DNA of 38,558 nt from Acetobacteraceae bacterium (GTDB taxonomy: Bacteria; Pseudomonadota; Alphaproteobacteria; Acetobacterales; Acetobacteraceae), in NCBI GenBank assembly GCA_027449745.1, contig DAIDKZ010000094.1:1-38558 (forward strand), in the 5' to 3' direction. Shown in pieces: positions 17,948-33,652 of the stretch. Each line of letters starts with the position of its first letter. The stretch's first letter is position 1. The position numbers and the translations under genes were made by a program. The notes under the pieces were generated by a model that saw only the letters and a program-made list of their open reading frames with translations, was not told where the DNA came from and did not search any database.

Positions 17948-17956
17948 GCAGAGCGG

Positions 17957-18787
17957 TCAGGCGCCGCCGGCACCAAACAAGGCCTTGCCGATGTCCCCGA
18001 GCAGCGCCCGCGCCAGATCGAACAAGGCCCGCCACTGGCGTACGCCGATTTCGACGCTGCCGCGGTGCAGTTCGGCGAAGAAGGCGCGCTTGTCGCTCTC
18101 GGGCTGCGGTGCGACGCGCATCACGACGTCGCCATCCACCTGCATGACGGTCTGGAACAGCACGGTCTCGGTTCCGATGTCCCAGGCTTTGCGCACCATC
18201 AGCACGATGTCGGTGGGAATGCGCAATACGGGCCGCGGTTCGGCGAGCAGACCGGCGGTCACGGCTCCGACGGTCGCGCCGAAGAGTGGCGAGAGCGGCG
18301 CCGGGCGCTCGAAGAGCCGGGCGAGGCTGAGCGTGACTTCGCGCAACTGGCGGCTGTTGGCGCGGATCCGGTCGAGGACGGCGAGTTCAGCCGGGCTGAG
18401 CGCCGCGGCCCCGGCGGCCGCTGGCCGGGTCAGCGCGCGTTGCGCGGCCCATGCCAGGGCGTCGAACGTTTCCGCGCCGTTCGTCAGAGCCGCGGAGGTG
18501 GTATCGCCCGGCTTCGGCCACGCGGCGAGCGCCGCTTCCGCCGTCTCGCGATGCTGCCCCTCAAGCCGCGCTCCGGACGCGGCGAGCAGGCCGTCGCTGA
18601 CCGGGAAGCCGCGCGCGGCGAGGTATGCGGCATAGTCGGCGACAATGCTGTGCAGCGCGAGCGGAAGCTCGGGCATCTTCTCCGCCGACATGTTCGACTT
18701 TTCGATCGTATTGACCTCGAGCGTGAGCAGCGCGCCGGCAATGGCGCGGACACGCTCTTCCCAGTCCCCGCCCGCCCCGTTGGCCAT
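17957..18787 (-). CDS. Hypothetical protein, second and longest gene of a three-paralog cassette
   Basis: Unrecognised 276-residue protein. Its N-terminus (ALLTLEVNTIEKSN, about residues 19-32) resembles [14 protein letters not shown] in the gene upstream. Its C-terminal third (VMQVDGDVVMRVAP, about 213-226, then a helical tail) resembles the gene downstream. The middle is alanine-rich and helical, with LSPLFGATVGAVTAGLLAEP as its most hydrophobic part. No signal peptide and no catalytic motif are visible. It lies 11 bases after the stop of the first gene and 9 before the start of the third, so the three are surely one transcript. It looks like a fused or expanded version of the module found singly in its two neighbours. 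Confidence 0.72.
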   Translation of the reverse strand: MANGAGGDWEERVRAIAGALLTLEVNTIEKSNMSAEKMPELPLALHSIVADYAAYLAARGFPVSDGLLAASGARLEGQHRETAEAALAAWPKPGDTTSAALTNGAETFDALAWAAQRALTRPAAAGAAALSPAELAVLDRIRANSRQLREVTLSLARLFERPAPLSPLFGATVGAVTAGLLAEPRPVLRIPTDIVLMVRKAWDIGTETVLFQTVMQVDGDVVMRVAPQPESDKRAFFAELHRGSVEIGVRQWRALFDLARALLGDIGKALFGAGGA

Positions 18788-18798
18788 CTACGGCGGGC

Positions 18799-19191
18799 TC
18801 AGAGGCCGGCGCGGCCCGCGAGCATCGCGATCGCCGCCTGCAGCATCTCCATGGTCTCCTTGCGCACTGCGCGTGCCTGCTCCTGCGCCTCCTTGTGAAG
18901 CTGCGCATAGGCGGGGTTCTCGACGAAGCCTTTGGTCATCACCGTGCTGCAATCGCCGAGCAGCATGTTGATCGACGACGAGGCGACCTCGCCCGGCGGG
19001 CCGCTCAGCGTGATCTGACTCGGCGTGTCGATATCGGTGAGTTTCACGGCGGCGACGGTGCCGATGACGGTGGTCACCCGGAGCGTCAGCAGCCCGTCGA
19101 CCATCTTCCGCAGCCGGTCGAGAGCGTTGTCCGCGAGATTGAGTGGCGCGGCGGGCGGGGTGGTCGGCACGGCTTCGGTCCCATCGGGCAT
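18799..19191 (-). CDS. Hypothetical protein, first gene of a three-paralog cassette
   Basis: Unrecognised 130-residue protein. It has a strand-rich core ([20 protein letters not shown], then [17 protein letters not shown]) and a long charged C-terminal helix ([17 protein letters not shown] onward) likely to form a coiled coil. The order beta-rich core, GD-containing turn, LH-containing helix also occurs in the two following genes. A strong Shine-Dalgarno, GAGGGAGG, precedes the ATG at 19189-19191, making this the first gene of the minus-strand operon. It diverges from the FAH-family gene across 154 bases. No signal peptide is seen. Confidence 0.72.
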   Translation of the reverse strand: MPDGTEAVPTTPPAAPLNLADNALDRLRKMVDGLLTLRVTTVIGTVAAVKLTDIDTPSQITLSGPPGEVASSSINMLLGDCSTVMTKGFVENPAYAQLHKEAQEQARAVRKETMEMLQAAIAMLAGRAGL

Positions 19192-19345
19192 CCTGGCCTC
19201 CCTCGCTGGTCTCTATCGGAACAGGCATTGCGCTGGCGAAATCGTCGCGCCGGTGGGCCGCAGCCGTCAAGGCCGCCGCCGCGATCTGGCCAGCCCCGGC
19301 CGCCGCCGCTATGGTGCCACAACATGGATCGCGGAGCGCACGTTG

Positions 19346-20032
19346 ATGGCTGAACTCGTCTTCCCCGCCCCGGCGGTGATCACCGTTCCGGTGGCCGGCG
19401 GCAAGCTGTTCCCGGTGCGGCGGGTGTTCTGCGTCGGGCGGAACTATGCGGCGCATGTGCGCGAGATGGGCGGAGACCCGAGCCGAGAGGCGCCGTTCTT
19501 CTTCATGAAGCCGGCCGACGCGCTCGTCATTGGCGGCGAGGACGCGCCGTATCCGCCGGCGACGTCGGACCTCCATCACGAAATGGAACTGGTGATCGCG
19601 ATCGGTGCCGGCGGGGCGGATATTCCGGAGAGCGCCGCGCTCGGCCATGTTTTTGGATATGCGGCCGGATTGGACATGACCCGGCGGGACCTCCAGGGCC
19701 AAGCCAAGAAGGAAGGCAAGCCCTGGGACATGGGCAAAGGGTTCGACCATGCTGCGCCGATCGGCGAGATCGCTCCGGCGGCGCGCATCGGCCATCCCAC
19801 GCGGGGGCGGATCGAGCTCAAGGTGAACGGCGCCCTGCGCCAGGGCGCGGACCTTGCCAACATGATCTGGAGCGTGCCCGAGATCGTTTCCTGCCTCTCG
19901 CGCCTGGTGCGCCTTGCGCCGGGCGACCTGATCTTTTCGGGCACACCCGAAGGCGTGGCCGCGGTGGTGCGCGGGGATGTGCTGGAGGGTTCCGTCGAAG
20001 GTGTCGGCACCGTCCGCACGCGCATCGTCTGA
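19346..20032 (+). CDS. Fumarylacetoacetate hydrolase family protein (fumarylpyruvate/acylpyruvate hydrolase-like)
   Basis: Cytosolic metal-dependent C-C bond hydrolase of 228 residues, the length of the short single-domain members that cleave fumarylpyruvate or other acylpyruvates. Family signatures are FFMKPADAL, the metal ligands E79 and E81 in [12 protein letters not shown]110 in [10 protein letters not shown], the catalytic-loop sequence WDMGKGFD, and GTPEGV near the end. The start is ATG 19346, with GGAG 9 bases upstream; the frame is open further upstream but that part overlaps the divergent promoter and is not conserved. The exoIII gene begins 5 bases after its stop. There are no neighbouring aromatic-degradation genes to fix the substrate, so oxaloacetate tautomerase or decarboxylase activity is also possible. 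Confidence 0.92.
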   Translation: MAELVFPAPAVITVPVAGGKLFPVRRVFCVGRNYAAHVREMGGDPSREAPFFFMKPADALVIGGEDAPYPPATSDLHHEMELVIAIGAGGADIPESAALGHVFGYAAGLDMTRRDLQGQAKKEGKPWDMGKGFDHAAPIGEIAPAARIGHPTRGRIELKVNGALRQGADLANMIWSVPEIVSCLSRLVRLAPGDLIFSGTPEGVAAVVRGDVLEGSVEGVGTVRTRIV

Positions 20033-20037
20033 GCGGC

Positions 20038-20835
20038 GTGCGTCTCGTCACCTGGAACATCAATTCGCTGCGGCTGCGCGCCGGGCTGCTGGCGCGCGTG
20101 GTTGCCGACCTCGCGCCGGACGTCATCTGCCTCCAGGAAACCAAGGTGCCCGACGAACTCTTCCCGTCGGAGCTGCCGGAAGCGCTGGGTCTGCCCTACG
20201 TCGCCCGCCGCGGGATGAAGAGCTATAACGGTACTGCGATCTTCTCGCGCCGACCGCTGCAGGTGCTGGAAGGGACGCCGGATTGGTGCGGCAAGGACGA
20301 CCGCCGCCATCTCGCGGTTGCCATCCATGCGGCGGGTGGCCCGATAGAATTGCACAATTTCTATGTGCCCGCGGGAGGCGATGTCCCAGACCCTGATGCC
20401 AATCCGAAATTTGCCCATAAACTGGACTTCATCGCCGAAGCGCGCGACTATTTTGCAACGCGCGGCAATCTCACGCGCGTAGTGGTTGCCGGGGATTTGA
20501 ATATTGCCCCGCTGGAGAATGATGTCTGGAGCCATCGCCAGTTGCTGGACGTCGTCAGCCATACGCCGCCCGAGACGACCGGGCTTACGGCTTGGCTCGA
20601 TACCGGATTTACCGACGCGGTGCGCTGGTTCGTTCCTCCGGAAGAACGACACTTCACGTGGTGGTCTTACCGCAACCGCGATTGGCGCGTTTCCGACCGC
20701 GGCCGGCGGCTCGATCATGTCTGGGTCTCGCACGATCTCGTCCAGCGGCTGCGGTCCCACGTGACGCTGAAGGAGGCCCGTGACTGGCCGCAGACGTCGG
20801 ACCATGTTCCCGTCTGCGTGGAACTCGACGCGTAG
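20038..20835 (+). CDS. xth: Exodeoxyribonuclease III / AP endonuclease
   Basis: Base-excision-repair enzyme of the Xth/APE1 family that nicks DNA at abasic sites and trims 3' ends. All active-site positions are present: N7 in TWNINS, E34 in CLQETK, D153 and N155 in GDLNIAP, RRLDHVWVS, and the D255-H256 pair in TSDHVPV. At 265 residues it is of normal length. The start is GTG 20038, giving the canonical MRLVTWN beginning. It lies only 5 bases after the FAH-family gene, so it is probably translationally coupled. It converges on the DUF1194 gene with a 16-base gap and no obvious terminator hairpin. Confidence 0.96.
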   Translation: MRLVTWNINSLRLRAGLLARVVADLAPDVICLQETKVPDELFPSELPEALGLPYVARRGMKSYNGTAIFSRRPLQVLEGTPDWCGKDDRRHLAVAIHAAGGPIELHNFYVPAGGDVPDPDANPKFAHKLDFIAEARDYFATRGNLTRVVVAGDLNIAPLENDVWSHRQLLDVVSHTPPETTGLTAWLDTGFTDAVRWFVPPEERHFTWWSYRNRDWRVSDRGRRLDHVWVSHDLVQRLRSHVTLKEARDWPQTSDHVPVCVELDA

Positions 20836-20851
20836 CGGTGCGCCCCTTCGC

Positions 20852-21637
20852 TCAGTCGCGAGCGCCGGCGAACTGGTACGGCAAGGCGGCGATCTCGTCG
20901 ATCAGCTTGCGCGTCATCGCTTTCCCGAAGCTCTTGAAGTCATGGACTTCGAGCACGAAGCTGGAGACGCCGCCCGTGACGTGCTCCCGGTAGTATTTCG
21001 GCAAGCCGCCCGGCGGATGCACGTGGGCGTACATCGCCTCCGAGGGGTGGTCATTGACCAAGGCGAGCCCGTTGATGGTGATGCCGGCTGCCACGGCTTC
21101 GTCGCGGGCGGATTCGACAGTTCGACCCTGGTTGCTCGTGCCGTCGCCACAGACGTCGATCACCCGCCGTCGCGCGTCGAGGCCGCTCTCGGCCAGCAAC
21201 TGAACGGCGGTGTCGATGGCGATCCCGATCGCGGTTGCGCCCCAATCGGACCTCGGGGCGGCGGCAAGCCGGTCGGCGAAGTCGCGGGCGCCGTCGGCGT
21301 CGCGGATCACGGTCCAGTTGACCACGGTGTGGGTTTGGCCGGTGCCGGCGAACTCGATATAGGTAACGGCGATCGAGCCTTGTGGCCCGGCGGCAATCGC
21401 CTCCATCACGCGTGGGTCGGTGAAGGCATCGTGGTAGCCCTGCTTCTGCAGGGCAAATTCGGTGTCGTCGATACTGCGTGATACGTCGCTGACCAGGACC
21501 AGTGCGACATCCACCTTTCCGGCGACCGGGTCGGCGGCCCGCGCCGCCGACGGCAAGGACAGACCTATCCCCAGGACGAATCCCAGGGCCAGGGCCGACG
21601 TCTGGGCAACGACGAACAGCGCGGCTCGGCGCAGCAT
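20852..21637 (-). CDS. Secreted DUF1194 (von Willebrand A-like) protein
   Basis: Predicted exported protein of 261 residues. An N-terminal signal peptide (ALFVVAQTSALALGFVLGIG, ending AARA before ADPVAG) precedes a VWA-like fold with the metal-ion-dependent adhesion sequence VSDVSRS, the start of the DUF1194 domain. Further signatures include RRRVIDVCGDGTSNQGR and GLALVNDHP. The function of the family is not established; the fold suggests metal-dependent protein or ligand binding in the periplasm. I start it at the ATG with complement 21635-21637 because AGGAGGAG lies just upstream; the longer frame to 21745 would add 36 residues ahead of the signal peptide. Confidence 0.88.
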   Translation of the reverse strand: MLRRAALFVVAQTSALALGFVLGIGLSLPSAARAADPVAGKVDVALVLVSDVSRSIDDTEFALQKQGYHDAFTDPRVMEAIAAGPQGSIAVTYIEFAGTGQTHTVVNWTVIRDADGARDFADRLAAAPRSDWGATAIGIAIDTAVQLLAESGLDARRRVIDVCGDGTSNQGRTVESARDEAVAAGITINGLALVNDHPSEAMYAHVHPPGGLPKYYREHVTGGVSSFVLEVHDFKSFGKAMTRKLIDEIAALPYQFAGARD

Positions 21638-21772
21638 CGGCTCCTCCTGTCCCCCGATGGATTGACCGATGATGTCTCCATTGCGCCGGATCGCGCAAGG
21701 TGGGGGCGCGCGGCGCGAGGGACGCCAGCCAATCTGGCGCAGCAACGAGACGGGCGGACAAAAATCTCCCTC

Positions 21773-22213
21773 TCAGGATCCTGGTGTCCGCCGCGGGATC
21801 ATCAGCGGGGCGATCAGCCCGACGCCGATACCCCAGCACCCGTTGATCAGCAGCGAGAGCAGCCAGGGCCGCCAGGCGAATCCGTAGGCGATCGGTTGGC
21901 CCTTGATCGCGGTGACGATGAACAGACCGACCAGCGCGGCGACCACGCCAAGGCCAAGCCCCGCGCGCCAGAGCGGCCCGGGCAGACGTGGCAGCACCAG
22001 CCCGAAAGCCGCGCCGTAAAGTCCGCCCCAGAAGGCGAGGCTGATGATCCGTGGCACCCCGAATGGCGCCGTCGGGCCCATCGGGAAGGGCGGCAGCGGC
22101 ATCAGACCCGCCGCATGGAGCGCCGCCCACATCGCTTGGTGAAATGTGAATGTCGCGACGGCCGCCGCCACGAACCCGAGCGCGGCACGCATCGGCCAGG
22201 GCATCGTCTTCAC
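21773..22213 (-). CDS. Small hypothetical membrane protein
   Basis: A 146-residue protein with four probable membrane segments: about 10-30, 55-75, 84-104 and 118-138. There is a proline-rich loop (MPLPPFPMGPTAPFG) between the first two, and tryptophans at the segment ends. I recognise no family. The start is GTG with complement at 22211-22213, preceded by GGGGGGAA; an ATG three codons in is an alternative. It diverges from rplK, occupying the position where secE-nusG often lie, and is followed after 135 bases by the DUF1194 gene on the same strand. Codon usage is like its neighbours. Confidence 0.75.
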   Translation of the reverse strand: MKTMPWPMRAALGFVAAAVATFTFHQAMWAALHAAGLMPLPPFPMGPTAPFGVPRIISLAFWGGLYGAAFGLVLPRLPGPLWRAGLGLGVVAALVGLFIVTAIKGQPIAYGFAWRPWLLSLLINGCWGIGVGLIAPLMIPRRTPGS

Positions 22214-22285
22214 AGCGTTCCCCCCGTTCTGTGTTGGAGAGGGACATGGGTGCCCGGCCGGGAGTCACAATAGCCGCAAGGGTGC

Positions 22286-22314
22286 TGGACAAGGCGCGCG
22301 GCATCCGCTAGACG
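22286..22314 (+). promoter_or_regulatory. Candidate promoter of the L11-RNA polymerase operon
   Basis: TGGACA (22286-22291) and TAGACG (22309-22314) are spaced by 17 bases, about 120 bases before rplK. This is the best sigma-70-like pair in the gap; the -10 match is only partial. Confidence 0.35.
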
Positions 22315-22347
22315 CGCCCCCTTGATCGGAACGCGGGAGGCCGCGCC

Positions 22348-22363
22348 CGGGGCGTCCGCCCCG
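22348..22363 (+). promoter_or_regulatory. GC hairpin in the rplK leader
   Basis: CGGGGC and GCCCCG form a perfect 6-bp stem around the tetraloop GTCC, about 70 bases before the rplK start. No U-run follows, so it is more likely a leader RNA element than a terminator. Confidence 0.4.
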
Positions 22364-22434
22364 AGCAGCCGTTTGTACCGCGGTCCTTGGGACGCAACCA
22401 TGCGGCCGGTGCGCCGGCCAGGGAGCCAGGGATA

Positions 22435-22869
22435 ATGGCGAAGAAAATTGTCGGCTACATCAAGCTGCAGATTCCGGCCGGCAAGGCGAATCCATCGCCG
22501 CCCGTCGGTCCCGCGCTCGGCCAGCGTGGTCTGAACATCATGGCGTTCTGCAAGGAATTCAACGCTGTGACGCAGGGGATGGAGCCGGGCATGCCGGTTC
22601 CGGTGGTGATCACGGCGTTTGCGGATCGCACCTTCACGTTCATCACCAAGACGCCGCCCAACTCCTATTTCTTGCTCAAGGCCGCGAAGATCGAGAAGGG
22701 CTCGACCACTGCCGGCAAAGGGGCGTCGGTCGGCCGCGTGACCATCACGCAATTGCGTGAGATCGCCGCGCAGAAAATGAAGGATATGAACGCCAACGAC
22801 GTCGATGCAGCGGTCCGCATGCTGGCGGGTTCCGCGCGATCGATGGGTCTCACCGTGGTGGAGGGCTGA
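22435..22869 (+). CDS. rplK: 50S ribosomal protein L11
   Basis: Full-length L11 (144 residues), part of the GTPase-associated centre of the large subunit together with L10 and L7/L12. The N-terminal domain shows the conserved proline run [19 protein letters not shown], and the C-terminal rRNA-binding domain shows [14 protein letters not shown] and [18 protein letters not shown]. Start ATG 22435 gives the standard [17 protein letters not shown] lies about 10 bases upstream. First gene of the ribosomal/RNA polymerase block; rplA starts 4 bases after its stop. Confidence 0.99.
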   Translation: MAKKIVGYIKLQIPAGKANPSPPVGPALGQRGLNIMAFCKEFNAVTQGMEPGMPVPVVITAFADRTFTFITKTPPNSYFLLKAAKIEKGSTTAGKGASVGRVTITQLREIAAQKMKDMNANDVDAAVRMLAGSARSMGLTVVEG

Positions 22870-22873
22870 TCCG

Positions 22874-23566
22874 ATGGCGCTGGGCAAGAGGCTGAAGGCG
22901 ATCCACGCCGAGATCAATGCCGGCCGGAGCTATGCGCTCTCCGAGGCAATCAAGCTGGTGAAGGCGAACGCGCGCGCCAAGTTCGATGAGACTGTTGAAA
23001 TCGCGATGAATTTGGGTATCGATCCGCGCCACGCGGACCAGATGGTGCGTGGCCTGGTGGGGCTGCCCAACGGAACGGGTAAGGTCGTGCGCATCGCCGT
23101 CTTTGCCCGCGGCGCCAAGGCCGAGGAGGCGACGGCCGCAGGGGCCGATGTGGTCGGCGCGGAGGATTTGGCGGAGAAGGTGCAGGGTGGCGAGATCAAT
23201 TTCGACCGTTGCATCGCAACCCCGGACATGATGGGCCTTGTCGGCCGGCTTGGGAAAATTCTCGGACCGCGCGGGCTGATGCCGAACCCGCGGCTAGGCA
23301 CCGTGACCATGGACGTCAAGGGCGCCATTGCCGCGGCGCAGGCGGGCCAGGTGGAGTTTCGAGCCGAAAAGGCCGGTATCGTCCATGCCGGCATCGGCAA
23401 GGCGAGCTTTCCCGAGGAAAAGCTGATCGAGAATGCCCGAGCCTTCGTGGACGCGATCCAGAAGGCGAAGCCGACCGGGGCCAAGGGCACCTATTTGAAG
23501 AAGGTGTCGCTGAGTTCGTCGATGGGCGCCGGTGTGCGGGTCGATCTGACGACGCTGGCCGGCTGA
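22874..23566 (+). CDS. rplA: 50S ribosomal protein L1
   Basis: Full-length L1 (230 residues), which binds 23S rRNA at the L1 stalk and, in well-studied bacteria, represses translation of the L11-L1 mRNA. Signature [19 protein letters not shown] is present, as are [16 protein letters not shown] and the C-terminal [21 protein letters not shown] 22874 is 4 bases after the rplK stop, consistent with translational coupling. The region of more than 300 bases that follows is a structured leader for rplJ. Confidence 0.99.
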   Translation: MALGKRLKAIHAEINAGRSYALSEAIKLVKANARAKFDETVEIAMNLGIDPRHADQMVRGLVGLPNGTGKVVRIAVFARGAKAEEATAAGADVVGAEDLAEKVQGGEINFDRCIATPDMMGLVGRLGKILGPRGLMPNPRLGTVTMDVKGAIAAAQAGQVEFRAEKAGIVHAGIGKASFPEEKLIENARAFVDAIQKAKPTGAKGTYLKKVSLSSSMGAGVRVDLTTLAG

Positions 23567-23883
23567 CCGGCCGAGGAGATTCGCCACCTTCCGATCGGAG
23601 GTGGCGGGCAGGGTGAGGGGTCGCCCTCATCCGAACCTGTCCGAGACTGCACGTGCTCGCCTTCGACGGCGAGCATAATGGGCGGTGAGCCCGCGCGCGG
23701 TAGACGGGGTGGCCATGACAAGGGAGCGCGCTGAGCGCTCCGGCGTCCTGGCGGTTCCGGCTATGGGGTGCGCCGAGAGGCGTGCGCCGAAGGACAGGCG
23801 AACCGGGTCGTCCGCTGAGCGGGCGCCCCATGGGCCAACCCGGTCCGTCGCCGCAAGGCGCCGGGCCAGACAGGAGACGGGAC
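23567..23883 (+). promoter_or_regulatory. Structured rplJ (L10) leader, 317 bases without a gene
   Basis: No real gene fits here; the short open frames lack homology and good starts. The RNA has clear hairpins. One pairs CGCCACCTTCCGA (23582-23594) with TCGGAGGTGGCG (23595-23606), with one bulged T. Another is a perfect stem GCTCGCC/GGCGAGC (23655-23661/23668-23674), and a third is GGAGCG/CGCTCC (23723-23728/23736-23741). Nearest rplJ, an outer stem ACCGGGT/ACCCGGT (23802-23808/23838-23844) encloses two small hairpins, CCGC/GCGG and GCCC/GGGC, i.e. a three-way junction. By analogy with other bacteria, L10(L12)4 probably binds this junction to repress rplJL translation. Confidence 0.65.
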
Positions 23884-24402
23884 GTGGACCGTACGGAGAA
23901 GCGGGAGTTTGTCGCCTCGCTCGCCGCGGTGTTTGCAGAAACGTCGATGGTCGTGGTCACCCGGAACAAGGGGCTGACCGTGGCTGAAGTGACGGATCTG
24001 CGGCGCCGTATGCGGGCGGCGGGGGTAAGCTTCAAAGTCGCGAAGAACCGGCTGGCCTCGCTCGCCCTGGCAGGGACCCGATTCGACGGCATCGAGCCAA
24101 TGCTGAAGGGGCCGACCGCGCTCGCGTGGTCGCACGACCCTGTGGCAGCGGCCAAGGTCGCCGTCGAGTTCGCCAAGACCAACGAGAAGCTGGTGGTGGT
24201 TGGCGGCGCGCTCGGCTCCCGGACGCTGGATGCGGACGGGATCAAAGCGCTCGCCGAATTGCCGTCGCTGGAGATGCTGCGGGCGCAGGTGGCGGGGCTT
24301 GTCGCCACGCCAGCGACGCGCATCGCGGGCGTTCTGCAGGCGCCGGCCGGCCAGCTCGCACGGGTCTTCGGGGCTTATGCCAAGCGCGATGAGGCGGCCT
24401 GA
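23884..24402 (+). CDS. rplJ: 50S ribosomal protein L10
   Basis: L10 (172 residues) anchors L7/L12 dimers to the ribosomal stalk and usually acts as autogenous repressor of rplJL. The start is GTG 23884 (VDRTEKREFVASLAAVF), with AGGAG ending 7 bases upstream; the frame is open for 34 more codons, but these lie in the structured leader. Typical features include VVVTRNKGLTVAEVTDLRR, FKVAKNRLASLAL, PMLKGPTALAW and the C-terminal L12-binding helix region. rplL follows after 101 bases containing a stable hairpin. Confidence 0.98.
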   Translation: MDRTEKREFVASLAAVFAETSMVVVTRNKGLTVAEVTDLRRRMRAAGVSFKVAKNRLASLALAGTRFDGIEPMLKGPTALAWSHDPVAAAKVAVEFAKTNEKLVVVGGALGSRTLDADGIKALAELPSLEMLRAQVAGLVATPATRIAGVLQAPAGQLARVFGAYAKRDEAA

Positions 24403-24440
24403 CCGTCGCGACGCGCGAGCGGGTAGAGCCTACGCATGTC

Positions 24441-24465
24441 GGCACCCCGCACGAGCGGGGTTGCC
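24441..24465 (+). promoter_or_regulatory. rplJ-rplL intergenic hairpin
   Basis: ACCCCGC (24444-24450) pairs perfectly with GCGGGGT (24455-24461) around the loop ACGA; GGC/GCC extends the stem past one bulged T. No U-run follows. Position just upstream of rplL suggests mRNA processing or stabilisation that favours the extra copies of L7/L12 needed per ribosome; that role is inferred. Confidence 0.5.
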
Positions 24466-24503
24466 AGGAACCGGACTAGGACGCATAGTAGAGGATCAAG
24501 ATC

Positions 24504-24884
24504 ATGGCCGATTTGTCGAGGTTGGTTGAAGAGCTCTCCGCGCTGACGGTGCTGGAGGCTGCGGAGCTGTCGAAGCTTCTCGAGGAAAAGTGGGGCGTAT
24601 CCGCGGCCGCTCCGGTCGCTGTGGCGGCGGCTCCGGCGGCAGGCGCTGCCGCGGCGGCGCCGGTCGAGGAGCAGACGGAATTCACCGTCATCCTGGCCAA
24701 GGCGGGTGAGAAGAAGATCAACGTCATCAAGGAAATCCGGACGATCACCGGGCTTGGCCTGAAGGAGGCGAAGGACCTGGTCGAAGGCGCCCCCAAGACG
24801 GTCAAGGAGGGTGTCAACAAGGATGAGGCGGCGAAGATCCGCAAGGTGCTTGAGGAGCAAGGCGCTTCTGTCGAGATTAAGTGA
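24504..24884 (+). CDS. rplL: 50S ribosomal protein L7/L12
   Basis: Stalk protein (126 residues) that recruits and stimulates translational GTPases. The N-terminal dimerisation helices ([20 protein letters not shown]) are joined through an Ala/Pro-rich hinge (about residues 33-53) to the globular C-terminal domain with [19 protein letters not shown] and [23 protein letters not shown] 24504 has AGAGGA about 8 bases upstream. Lies between two hairpin-bearing gaps. Confidence 0.99.
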   Translation: MADLSRLVEELSALTVLEAAELSKLLEEKWGVSAAAPVAVAAAPAAGAAAAAPVEEQTEFTVILAKAGEKKINVIKEIRTITGLGLKEAKDLVEGAPKTVKEGVNKDEAAKIRKVLEEQGASVEIK

Positions 24885-24934
24885 CATCGCTGCGGCCGAT
24901 ACCGGCTGCGAGCTGCGCCGTTCTCGCTTACGGG

Positions 24935-24998
24935 ACGGGCGGGGATCCGAGGGATCGCCGCCCGTAACGGCGTCAGCCACCTGCCTGGCAGAGGCAGG
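24935..24998 (+). promoter_or_regulatory. rplL-rpoB intergenic hairpins (attenuator or processing-like)
   Basis: The 231-base gap before rpoB carries two strong hairpins. The first pairs ACGGGCGG (24935-24942) with CCGCCCGT (24958-24965) and, inside one G-G mismatch, GATCC with GGATC around the loop GAG. The second pairs CCTGCCT (24980-24986) with AGGCAGG (24992-24998). Neither has a trailing U-run. In E. coli the same gap holds an attenuator and an RNase III site that lower rpoBC expression relative to rplL; a similar role is inferred here. Confidence 0.55.
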
Positions 24999-25115
24999 GG
25001 CGATCCATCTCTCGCGGATCGACGACACGAACTCTGCCCCCGGCCGCCGGGGAAGGCAAGGCGGAAGCTTCAGTGCATGGCGGGGGCCGATGGCCCGGTT
25101 GCTCAAGGGTGGGGC

Positions 25116-29309
<4,194 letters not shown>

Positions 29310-29347
29310 CCCGGCGCGACCTTTCGCGGACATCGACATGCGGGGCC

Positions 29348-29399
29348 GGTTGGATGAGTCACGGCGATATCCCAATGCCGCACTCAGCCTATGCCAACC
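29348..29399 (+). promoter_or_regulatory. Structured rpoB-rpoC intergenic RNA
   Basis: The gap of 174 bases holds a nested stem: GGTTGG (29348-29353) with CCAACC (29394-29399), inside it TGAGT (29355-29359) with ACTCA (29382-29386), then CGGC (29362-29365) with GCCG (29377-29380). Internal loops separate the stems. It could be a processing site or simply a stabilising element; no U-run is present. Confidence 0.4.
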
Positions 29400-29447
29400 C
29401 CGCGGAGCGTATTTGCTTAGAACGGGCGCGCAACGCCGACCGGCTGA

Positions 29448-33644
<4,197 letters not shown>

Positions 33645-33652
33645 TCGGCATC

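Noticed and set aside
17564-18898. A 444-codon plus-strand open frame opposite the three-paralog cassette
   Set aside because: It is Arg/Gly/Glu-rich as expected for a shadow. The minus-strand genes have tight spacing, a strong ribosome binding site and normal composition, so they are the real genes.
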